A stretch of 8,956 bases of DNA, taken from NCBI GenBank assembly GCA_903941145.1, contig CAJANQ010000053.1, positions 1-8,956 of the forward strand, given 5' to 3'. The notes below the pieces were generated by a model. The model saw only the letters and a list, made by a program, of their open reading frames with translations, was not told the origin of the DNA and made no database searches. Within the stretch, counting starts at the first letter, position 1. Each line of letters opens with the position of its first letter. This DNA comes from an uncultured Actinomycetes bacterium. GTDB taxonomy: Bacteria; Actinomycetota; Acidimicrobiia; Acidimicrobiales; Microtrichaceae. The translations under genes and the position numbers were made by a program. Positions 1 to 6,557 of this stretch are shown piece after piece.

Positions 1-128
1 CGGACTCCACGTGGCCGCACTCCAAGGAGATCGTCCAGAAGCGCATGGGCCACCTCGAGCCCGAGATCGTGCGCAAGCTGGTCCGTGGCAACGCGATCAA
101 CCTGTTCGGGCTCGACCTGCAGCCCTGA
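1..128 (+). CDS. Amidohydrolase-family protein, C-terminal fragment
   Basis: The frame is open from the window edge (first full codon at position 3) to a TGA at 126-128, giving the last 41 residues of a protein that starts outside the window. The fragment contains DSTWPHSKE, then a helix with MGHLEPEIVRKLV, then GNAINLFGLDL. This pattern (D-x-x-W-P near a hydrolase active site, a helix, then a G/D-N-A-x-x-L-F/Y-G-L ending) is typical of the C-terminus of COG2159 / Amidohydro_2 TIM-barrel metal hydrolases and decarboxylases. In that family the metal-binding Asp usually lies just before this stretch, so it would be off the window. The identification rests on a short tail; substrate and reaction cannot be given. 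A strong hairpin 23 nt after the stop suggests it ends its own transcript, separate from the aldehyde dehydrogenase downstream. Confidence 0.7.
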   Translation, partial: DSTWPHSKEIVQKRMGHLEPEIVRKLVRGNAINLFGLDLQP

Positions 129-150
129 GACCAGGTCCTCCGGACGCATC

Positions 151-188
151 GACGGCCGGTGCTGCGCTGCGGCGCAGTGCCGGCCGTC
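151..188 (+). terminator. Long hairpin terminator after the amidohydrolase gene
   Basis: Positions 151-167 (GACGGCCGGTGCTGCGC) pair with 172-188 (GCGCAGTGCCGGCCGTC) over 17 base pairs, two of them G-T wobbles, closing a 4-nt loop TGCG (168-171). It lies 23 nt after the upstream stop codon and ahead of the next promoter. There is no real T-tract, only GTCTCGCGT, so it is the U-poor hairpin type common in high-GC actinobacteria. Its position between two same-strand genes makes termination the simplest role. Confidence 0.75.
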
Positions 189-191
189 TCG

Positions 192-216
192 CGTCCGGAA
201 CCGCCACGTCCGGAAC
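192..216 (+). repeat. Direct repeat CGTCCGGAAC x2, possible operator
   Basis: CGTCCGGAAC occurs at 192-201 and again at 207-216, 15 bp start to start, so the copies lie about one and a half helical turns apart. Each copy contains the palindrome TCCGGA. They sit immediately upstream of the presumed -35 region of the aldehyde dehydrogenase promoter. Repeated sites here could bind a regulator, but TCCGGA is a common hexamer in DNA this GC-rich. Confidence 0.35.
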
Positions 217-245
217 TGACGAGGCACGGGCCCCGGCCGTAGCAT
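216..245 (+). promoter_or_regulatory. Probable promoter of the aldehyde dehydrogenase gene
   Basis: A -10 box TAGCAT (240-245) matches the actinobacterial TANNNT pattern. A weak -35-like CTGACG (216-221, four of six matches to TTGACA) lies 18 bp upstream. The ATG at 255 follows the -10 box after only 9 nt, and no Shine-Dalgarno sequence is visible, so transcription probably begins at or within a few bases of the start codon (leaderless mRNA). Confidence 0.45.
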
Positions 246-254
246 CCCGGCCCT

Positions 255-1715
255 ATGGCAGAGCGCGAGTACTCCCTCATCATCGGCGGCGAGAAGGTGA
301 CCCCGGCGGGCACCTACGACGTCGTGAACCCTGCGACCGAAGAGGTCGTGGCGGCAGCCCCTGACGCGTCGGTGGAGCAGGCCAACGCCGCGGTCGAGGC
401 CGCCGCCGAGGCGTTCGGCGCCTGGTCGCGGACCAAGCCCCAGGAGCGCGCCGCGCTGCTCAACCGGGCGGCCGACCTGATCGACGAGCGGGCCGCAGAG
501 CTGGTGCCGCTCGTCCAGGCCGAGACCGGCGCGGTGTACCGGGTGGCCAAGACCATGCAGGTGCCGTCGACCTCGGCGCGGCTGCGCAAGTACGCCGCCT
601 ATGCCGCGGAGTCGACCATCACGCCGCTCGAGCCGGTCGTGTCGTCCGCCACGGCGCTCGCCCCCGGCGGCCTGGTCTCTGCGGTCGAGCACCGCGCCCC
701 GGTCGGCGTCGTGTCGTGCATCACCTCGTACAACTTCCCGCTCGTGAACATGGCCGGCAAGATCGGCCCGGCCCTTGCCATGGGCAACTCGGTCGTCGTG
801 AAGCCGGCCCCGCAGGACCCGCTCGCGGTGTTCCAGCTGGTCGAGATCCTGCAGGACGCAGGCTTCCCGCCGGGCGTGGTCAACGTGGTCGGTGGCATCT
901 CGATCCCGGCGTCCGAGGCGATCGTCGCCCACCCGCAGACCGACATGATCTCCTTCACCGGCTCGACCGCCGTGGGACAGCGCATCGGCGAGGTCGCCGG
1001 CAGCCAGATGAAGCGCCTGCTACTCGAGCTGGGCGGCAAGGGTGCCTGCATCGTGTTCGAGGACGCGGACCTCAAGGCGGCGATCGCCGGCATCACCTCG
1101 GTGTGGGCGTTCCACTCCGGACAGATCTGTACCGCCCCCACCCGCGTCATCGTGCACCGGTCGGTGCACGACCAGCTGGTCGAGGGCCTCAAGATGTCGG
1201 CCGGCTACCTGAAGGTGGGCGACCCGCTCGAGAAGGACACCGTCGTGGGCCCCGTCATCTCGGCCGCGCAGCGTGGCCGCATCGAGGGCTACGTCGCCGC
1301 CGGCGTGGCCGAGGGTGCCGAGGTCGCAGTGGGCGGCAAGCGCCCCGAGCACATGGACAAGGGTTTCTTCTTCGAGCCGACGCTCCTGGTGGGCTGCGAC
1401 AACACCATGACCCCCGTGCGCGAGGAGATCTTCGGCCCGGTCGTCGTGGTCGTGCCGTTCGACGAGCCCGAGGAGGCCGTCGCCATCGCCAACGACAGCG
1501 ACTTCGGCCTGTACTCCTACGTGTTCACCAAGGACCACGGCCGTGCGTTCTCGGTGGCCCGACAGCTCCGGTCCGGCAACGTCGGCCTCAACACGCTGCA
1601 GCGCAACGACAACGCGCCGTTCGGCGGGTTCAAGCAGTCCGGCGTGGGCCGTGACGGCGGCCGCTACGGCATGCTCGCCTACTCCGAGCAGCAGTCGATC
1701 GTCTGGTCGGCCTGA
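255..1715 (+). CDS. NAD(P)-dependent aldehyde dehydrogenase
   Basis: This is a complete 486-residue member of the aldehyde dehydrogenase superfamily, which oxidises an aldehyde to a carboxylate with NAD(P)+ in the cytosol. All catalytic landmarks are present. Asn160 (SYNFP) is the oxyanion-hole residue, Lys183 (VVKPAP) and FTGST (234-238) bind the cofactor, Glu258 (LELGGK) is the general base, Cys292 (SGQICTAPTR) is the nucleophile, and Glu391 (EIFGPV) contacts the nicotinamide ribose. A C-terminal PFGGFKQSGVGRDGG motif (455-469) is also seen. Length is normal for the family. The ATG at 255 is favoured because it lies just after a -10 box and begins the usual N-terminal IIGGEKV strand. The substrate is not defined; ALDHs of this general type act on aromatic, alicyclic or fatty aldehydes. 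It faces xylB tail to tail with 6 nt between stops, and may work with the alcohol dehydrogenase beyond xylAB (inference). Confidence 0.93.
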   Translation: MAEREYSLIIGGEKVTPAGTYDVVNPATEEVVAAAPDASVEQANAAVEAAAEAFGAWSRTKPQERAALLNRAADLIDERAAELVPLVQAETGAVYRVAKTMQVPSTSARLRKYAAYAAESTITPLEPVVSSATALAPGGLVSAVEHRAPVGVVSCITSYNFPLVNMAGKIGPALAMGNSVVVKPAPQDPLAVFQLVEILQDAGFPPGVVNVVGGISIPASEAIVAHPQTDMISFTGSTAVGQRIGEVAGSQMKRLLLELGGKGACIVFEDADLKAAIAGITSVWAFHSGQICTAPTRVIVHRSVHDQLVEGLKMSAGYLKVGDPLEKDTVVGPVISAAQRGRIEGYVAAGVAEGAEVAVGGKRPEHMDKGFFFEPTLLVGCDNTMTPVREEIFGPVVVVVPFDEPEEAVAIANDSDFGLYSYVFTKDHGRAFSVARQLRSGNVGLNTLQRNDNAPFGGFKQSGVGRDGGRYGMLAYSEQQSIVWSA

Positions 1716-1721
1716 CGTCGC

Positions 1722-3167
1722 TCAGCTGCGGTCGCGCAGCTGCGCGTAGGCGGTCCTGACCTCGGGGCCGACGACAGCCGCCGGGCCGGGCTCGACCAGC
1801 TCGCCCCCCGGTGTCGGCCACGTGTCGAGCTGGGCCGTGACCGGTGCCCCGTTGGCGATCGCGGCGGCCTGGAGGGCGGCGCCGCGGGCGACGAACTCCT
1901 CGTCGGCCACTGCGGTCCAGGACTGGCCCGAGAGGTCGGCGAGCACCTGTCGGTAGGCGGCGGAGCGTGCGCCGCCGCCGGTCAGGACGCGGCGACCGGC
2001 GGCCGGTCCGACAGCCGTCTCGAGCGCGTCGACGCCGTCGAGCAGCCCGCAGAGCACGCCCTCGACCGCGGCGCGGGCGAGCTGAGCGCGCGACACGTCC
2101 GGGCGAAGTCCGGAGAGGACCCCCGTCGCATCGGGGCGGTCCGGGGTGCGCTCCCCGTCGAACCACGGCAACAGCGTGAGCCCGGACGACGTGCCGTCGA
2201 GCGCGAGCTGGTCCCAGGTGGCGTGGTCCACGCCCAGCAGTGCTGCGAGGGCGTCGGTGACCTTGGTGGCGTTGAGGGTGCACACGAGTGGCAGGAACCC
2301 GCCGGTGGCGTCCGCGAACCCGGCGACGGCCCCGGTGGGGTCGGCCGCCGGCCGGTCGGCGCAGGCGTAGACCGTGCCGCTGGTGCCGAGCGACATGCAC
2401 AGGTCGCCCGGGCCGAGCCCGACCCCGAGGGCGGCCGCCATGTTGTCGCCGGTGCCCGGGCCGACCGGGATGCCGACAGGGAGCCCGAGCGCGGCTGCGG
2501 CTGCCGACTGCAGCTCGCCGGCAGCGTCGTCGGGTCCTAGGACCTCGGGCAGCCAGGCCGGGTCGGCCACGCCGGGGGCTGCGAGCTCCAGCAGGTCGGA
2601 GCGGTAGTTGCCGGTGGCGGCGGAGAACCAGCCGGTGCCCGACGCGTCGCCGCGGTCGGTGGTGCACCGTCCAGTGAGACGCCGGGTCAGCTCGTCGTGG
2701 GGGAGCAGCGCGTGCGCGGCCCGGCCCAGCACCCCGGGCTCCGTGGCGGCGAGGTGCGCCAGCTTGGCCACGGTGAACGCGGCGACCGGGACGCTGCCGC
2801 ACGCGTTGGCCCAGACGTCGGCGCCGAGCGCGTCGACCAGCCGGGCGGCGGCCGCTGCGCCCGTGGTGTCGTTCCACAGCGGAGCGGGCCGGACCGGCCG
2901 GAACTCGTCGTCGAGCAGGACGAGCCCGTGCTGCTGGCCGGCCACCGAGACGGCGACGACGTCGGCCCGGTGGTCCCCGCACTGCGCGAACGCGTCGACC
3001 AGCGCGGCCCACCAGTCGTCGGGGTGCTGCTCGGAGACGGGAGGGTGCGTGTCGGGGTGCGCGCCACGGCCTGACACGACGAGCTCCCCGGTCGCCAGGT
3101 CCCGCAGCTCGACCTTGGTGGACCGGGTCGACGAGTCGACCCCGGCGACGAGCGGTCTGCCGGTCAC
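1722..3167 (-). CDS. xylB: Xylulokinase (FGGY carbohydrate kinase)
   Basis: The 481-residue protein phosphorylates D-xylulose to D-xylulose 5-phosphate with ATP, feeding the pentose phosphate pathway. It has the two-domain FGGY kinase pattern. The N-terminal phosphate loop is VAGVDSSTRSTK (7-18) with Asp11. The sugar-site segment is AGQQHG (76-81). Family blocks LWND (97-100), FTVAKL (131-136), LLPHDELTRRLTG (154-166) and DRGDASGTG (171-179) follow. GTGDNMAAALG (238-248) carries the presumed catalytic base Asp241, and SLGTSGTV (259-266) and VLTGGGARS contact ATP. The start is a GTG at 3167, chosen because the phosphate loop begins only seven codons in. A weak AGG overlapping the xylA stop codon could serve as ribosome-binding site. 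Only 4 nt separate it from the xylA stop, so the two genes are almost certainly co-transcribed and probably translationally coupled. Other FGGY kinases (gluconate, glycerol) are less likely given xylA next door. Confidence 0.95.
   Translation of the reverse strand: MTGRPLVAGVDSSTRSTKVELRDLATGELVVSGRGAHPDTHPPVSEQHPDDWWAALVDAFAQCGDHRADVVAVSVAGQQHGLVLLDDEFRPVRPAPLWNDTTGAAAAARLVDALGADVWANACGSVPVAAFTVAKLAHLAATEPGVLGRAAHALLPHDELTRRLTGRCTTDRGDASGTGWFSAATGNYRSDLLELAAPGVADPAWLPEVLGPDDAAGELQSAAAAALGLPVGIPVGPGTGDNMAAALGVGLGPGDLCMSLGTSGTVYACADRPAADPTGAVAGFADATGGFLPLVCTLNATKVTDALAALLGVDHATWDQLALDGTSSGLTLLPWFDGERTPDRPDATGVLSGLRPDVSRAQLARAAVEGVLCGLLDGVDALETAVGPAAGRRVLTGGGARSAAYRQVLADLSGQSWTAVADEEFVARGAALQAAAIANGAPVTAQLDTWPTPGGELVEPGPAAVVGPEVRTAYAQLRDRS
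1723..1742. terminator. Hairpin at the convergent ends of ALDH and xylB
   Basis: CAGCTGCG (1723-1730) and CGCAGCTG (1735-1742) form a perfect 8-bp stem with a GTCG loop. It lies 8 nt beyond the aldehyde dehydrogenase stop and, on the other strand, spans the last codons and part of the stop of xylB. It is symmetrical, so it could slow or end transcription from either side. There is no T-tract, and for xylB the hairpin would form before the mRNA has left the stop codon. Termination is possible but not shown. Confidence 0.3.
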
Positions 3168-3171
3168 GGGA

Positions 3172-4338
3172 CTACCTGACGCCGAGCAGGAGCTCGTTCA
3201 CGAGCTGGTCGAGCCGCTCATGTCCGTGTCCACGGCCACGGAGCGGCTCGACGTCGAACTCCTCGGCCCGCAGCGCGGCAACGGCCGCGGCGTCGTTCCA
3301 GTCGACCTGGGGCACCTCGAGCGAGGACACGTTGGCGGTGGCGAGCGCCTCGGCGATCTCGGGGTCGGTGTCGAACCGGCGGGCCTTCTCGGCGAGCACG
3401 AGGTAGGTCCGCATGCACCCGAGCGCGAAGTCCCAGACCCCGTCGCGGTCCTCGGTCCGGTAGGCGTGGGCGTCGAAGTGGCGCATGCCGTCCCAGCCTG
3501 ACGACTCCAGCAGACGCACGGTGTAGAACGCGTCACGCTGGCCCTCGGACCCGAAACGGAAGTCCTGGTCGAACTTGCCGATGCGCTGCGCGTTGAGGTC
3601 GATGTGGAAGAGCTTCCCCGCCCACAGCGTCTGGGCGACGGCGTGGTGGAACGAGAGGCCGGACATCGTCTCGTGGGCGAACTCGGGGTTGAGGCCCACC
3701 AGGTCGGGCCACTCCAGCTGCTCGATGAACGCCAGGGCGTGGCCGACGGTCGGCAGGAAGATGTCGCCGCGGGGCTCGTTGGGCTTGGGCTCGAGGGCGA
3801 ACCGGAGCCCGTAGCCCTGGGCCTCGGAGTAGGCGCACAGGACGTTGACGGCCTCGGCATAGCGGTCGAGTGCGGCCCGGACGTCCTTGGCGGCGTCGAC
3901 CTCGACGCCCTCACGCCCGCCCCACATCACGTACACCTGCGCACCGAGCTCGGCACCCAGGTCCATGGCCTTCATCGTCTTGTGCATCGCGTAGCGGCGC
4001 ACGGTGGGGTCGTTGGCGGTGAAGGCCCCGTCGGCGAACACGGGGTCCGAGAACAGGTTCGTCGTGGCCATCGGGACCTTCATCCCGGTGTCGTCGAGCG
4101 CGGTGCGGAACCGGGCGACGACGGCGTCGCGCTCGGCCGCCGACGACCCGGGCGGGACCAGGTCGTCGTCGTGGAAGTTCACGCCGTAGGCCCCCAGCTC
4201 GGCCAGGCGGTGGACGCTCTCGACCGGGTCGAGCGCCGGCCGGGTCTCGTGGCCGAACGGGTCGCGGCCCTGGTTGCCGACGGTCCAGAGGCCGAAGGTG
4301 AACTTGTGCTCCGGCCGCGGTGTCAGGTCGTCGCTCAT
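3172..4338 (-). CDS. xylA: Xylose isomerase (class I, actinobacterial type)
   Basis: The 388-residue protein interconverts D-xylose and D-xylulose using two divalent metals in a TIM barrel. Aligned with my recollection of the Streptomyces rubiginosus enzyme, it runs at a constant +2 offset. Present are Trp18 (GLWTVG), the catalytic pair His56/Asp59 (FHDDD), Phe96 (TNLF), Trp139 (WGGREG), metal ligands Glu183 and Lys185 (EPKPNEPRGD), Glu219 and His222, Asp247 (HIDLN), Asp257/Asp259 (FDQDFRF) and Asp289. Deviations are Asn22 where Streptomyces has Trp20, and Asp-Ala-His (289-291) where it has Asp-Phe-Lys. The ATG at 4338 is chosen over an upstream GTG (4353) because GGAGGG (4351-4346) sits 7 nt before it. 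It is first in the xylAB operon. Other sugar isomerases are a remote alternative, since the fold and metal residues match xylose isomerase throughout. Confidence 0.94.
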   Translation of the reverse strand: MSDDLTPRPEHKFTFGLWTVGNQGRDPFGHETRPALDPVESVHRLAELGAYGVNFHDDDLVPPGSSAAERDAVVARFRTALDDTGMKVPMATTNLFSDPVFADGAFTANDPTVRRYAMHKTMKAMDLGAELGAQVYVMWGGREGVEVDAAKDVRAALDRYAEAVNVLCAYSEAQGYGLRFALEPKPNEPRGDIFLPTVGHALAFIEQLEWPDLVGLNPEFAHETMSGLSFHHAVAQTLWAGKLFHIDLNAQRIGKFDQDFRFGSEGQRDAFYTVRLLESSGWDGMRHFDAHAYRTEDRDGVWDFALGCMRTYLVLAEKARRFDTDPEIAEALATANVSSLEVPQVDWNDAAAVAALRAEEFDVEPLRGRGHGHERLDQLVNELLLGVR

Positions 4339-4354
4339 CGTGGGTCCCTCCACG
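4339..4354 (-). promoter_or_regulatory. xylA ribosome-binding site inside a short inverted repeat
   Basis: On the minus strand GGAGGG (4351-4346) is a strong Shine-Dalgarno sequence 7 nt before the ATG at 4338, and it fixes the xylA start. The same stretch is an inverted repeat: on the plus strand CGTGG (4339-4343), GTCCCT, CCACG (4350-4354). In mRNA the 5-bp stem would hold most of the Shine-Dalgarno in its loop, right next to the start codon. Confidence 0.65.
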
Positions 4355-4395
4355 CCGTCGTCCCCGGGTGCGCACTGCGCCCCGACGGCCGACGC

Positions 4396-4401
4396 AGGCT
4401 A
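4396..4401 (-). promoter_or_regulatory. Candidate xylA -10 box
   Basis: On the minus strand TAGCCT (4401 to 4396) fits TANNNT and would start a transcript near 4388-4390, giving a leader of about 50 nt before the xylA ATG, long enough for the strong ribosome-binding site. It shares the TA step with the rightward box at 4400-4405, so the two promoters would overlap. No convincing -35 element is seen. Confidence 0.3.
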
Positions 4402-4405
4402 CCGT
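4400..4405 (+). promoter_or_regulatory. Candidate -10 box for the alcohol dehydrogenase gene
   Basis: TACCGT (4400-4405) fits TANNNT and lies 8 nt before the ATG at 4414. No Shine-Dalgarno sequence precedes that ATG, so a leaderless transcript is the natural reading. The same arrangement is seen ahead of the aldehyde dehydrogenase gene. Confidence 0.45.
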
Positions 4406-4413
4406 CGCACACC

Positions 4414-5484
<1,071 letters not shown>

Positions 5485-5523
5485 CCGACCCCTCGCACCA
5501 GAACCTTCGGAACCAGGGACCAC

Positions 5524-5528
5524 AGGAG
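5524..5528 (+). promoter_or_regulatory. Shine-Dalgarno of the cyclase gene
   Basis: AGGAG at 5524-5528 lies 5 nt before the ATG at 5534 and decides that start. Unlike the alcohol dehydrogenase, this gene is preceded by a normal ribosome-binding site and no clear -10 box, which fits its being the second gene of a transcript beginning near 4414. Confidence 0.75.
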
Positions 5529-5533
5529 CCGAG

Positions 5534-6490
5534 ATGCCGCTGCCCGGAGAGCTCGCCGAACTGGCCGACCGCGTCCGTAACTGGGGCCGCTGGGGCGACG
5601 ACGACGAGCTGGGGACCGCCAACCTGCTCGACGACGCAGCCGCCCGTCGCGGCGCCGCGGCCGTGCGTTCTGGCCGCCGGGTCCCGCTGGCCGTCGACCT
5701 CAAGCGGGACGGCATCCAGATCGGCCAGCCGGCCGGCCGCTACAACCCGATCATCTCGTTCACTGCGATCAACGAGCGCGACCCCTACGCCCCGGGCATC
5801 TGGGAGGGGACCGACGAGATCCTGACGATGTCGACCTGCGCCGGCACCCACATCGACGCACTCAGCCACGTGTCGTACGACGACCAGCTCTACAACGGGT
5901 ACCCGACCAGCTCGACGAGCGCGTTCGCCGGCGCCACCAAGCTGGGTGCCGAGAAGCTCGTGCCGATCGTGACGCGGGGCATCCTGCTGGACCTGCCGCG
6001 GCTCAAGGGCGTCGAGGGCCTCGACGAGGTCTCGCCCGGCTACGCGGTGACCGGCGACGACCTGGACGCCGCGGCCGACGCGGCGGGCATCACGGTCGAG
6101 CCGGGCGACGTCGTGCTGGTCCGCACCGGCGAGATGCGCCACTACCGGGAGGGCCGGCGCAACCGGTACGCGCTCGGCAAGGACTACCAGATGCCCGGCC
6201 TGTCGGTGCAGAGCGTGCAGTGGATGCGCGACCACGACGTGGCCGGCGCGTTCACCGACACGTACGCCTACGAGAACATGCCGCCGACCCAGCCCGACTG
6301 GTCGGACTGCCTGGCCGTGCACCTGCTGCAGGTCCGCGACATGGGGCTGCTCCAGGGGCAGAACTGGGACCTCGAGGACCTGGCTGTCGTGTGTGCCGAG
6401 GCCGGGCAGTGGGACGTGCTGCTGACCGCAGTGCCCGAACCGCTCGTCGGCGCGGCGTCCGCGCCGGTCGCCCCCGTCGCGACCCTCTGA
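5534..6490 (+). CDS. Cyclase-family (kynurenine formamidase-like) metal-dependent hydrolase
   Basis: The 318-residue protein belongs to the cyclase family (PF04199), metal-dependent hydrolases that include kynurenine formamidase and many catabolic enzymes of unknown substrate. The N-terminal NWGRWGDDDELGTANLL (16-32) is characteristic of the longer bacterial members. The metal motif, usually H-x-G-T-H-x-D-x(3)-H, reads C-A-G-T-H-I-D-A-L-S-H (102-112): His106, Asp108 and His112 are kept but the first His is Cys102. Later conserved elements are PGDVVLVRTG (190-199), DTYAYEN near 242-248, His263 (AVHLLQVRDMG) and Glu281 (WDLEDLA), which in relatives complete the metal and substrate site. No signal peptide, so cytosolic. 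A role on an amide, lactone or ring intermediate in the same catabolic route as the adjacent dehydrogenase is inference; a true kynurenine formamidase role is unlikely, as no other tryptophan-degradation gene is nearby. Confidence 0.85.
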   Translation: MPLPGELAELADRVRNWGRWGDDDELGTANLLDDAAARRGAAAVRSGRRVPLAVDLKRDGIQIGQPAGRYNPIISFTAINERDPYAPGIWEGTDEILTMSTCAGTHIDALSHVSYDDQLYNGYPTSSTSAFAGATKLGAEKLVPIVTRGILLDLPRLKGVEGLDEVSPGYAVTGDDLDAAADAAGITVEPGDVVLVRTGEMRHYREGRRNRYALGKDYQMPGLSVQSVQWMRDHDVAGAFTDTYAYENMPPTQPDWSDCLAVHLLQVRDMGLLQGQNWDLEDLAVVCAEAGQWDVLLTAVPEPLVGAASAPVAPVATL

Positions 6491-6511
6491 CCCTGGACGC
6501 GCTGCCTCCGG

Positions 6512-6527
6512 CGGGCGCTGCCGCCCG
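6512..6527 (+). terminator. Short GC hairpin after the cyclase gene
   Basis: CGGGCG (6512-6517) and CGCCCG (6522-6527) form a 6-bp all-GC stem with a CTGC loop, 22 nt after the cyclase stop. GTT follows, with no T-tract. It may end or weaken the alcohol dehydrogenase-cyclase transcript before the next promoter, but such short GC stems are common by chance here. Confidence 0.35.
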
Positions 6528-6532
6528 GTTCC

Positions 6533-6551
6533 GGTCCGGACCCGCCACACT
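6533..6551 (+). promoter_or_regulatory. Possible promoter/operator of the membrane protein gene
   Basis: CACACT (6546-6551) resembles a weak -10 box (consensus TANNNT, lacking the first T) 6 nt before the GTG start at 6558. There is no Shine-Dalgarno, again consistent with a leaderless start. Just upstream is the perfect 10-bp palindrome GGTCCGGACC (6533-6542), where a repressor could block access. The palindrome is real; its function is a guess. Confidence 0.3.
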
Positions 6552-6557
6552 GGACCC

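Noticed and set aside
1630..3012. 460-residue minus-strand frame overlapping xylB
   Set aside because: Arg/Pro/Gly-rich out-of-frame reading of xylB, whose own frame carries all FGGY kinase motifs.
3604..4413. Open frame upstream of and continuous with the alcohol dehydrogenase, which would give a 626-residue protein
   Set aside because: This part is antisense to xylA and its translation is low-complexity Gly/Val/Glu/Arg sequence typical of high-GC shadow frames. The dehydrogenase N-terminus clearly begins at MKALVW (4414).
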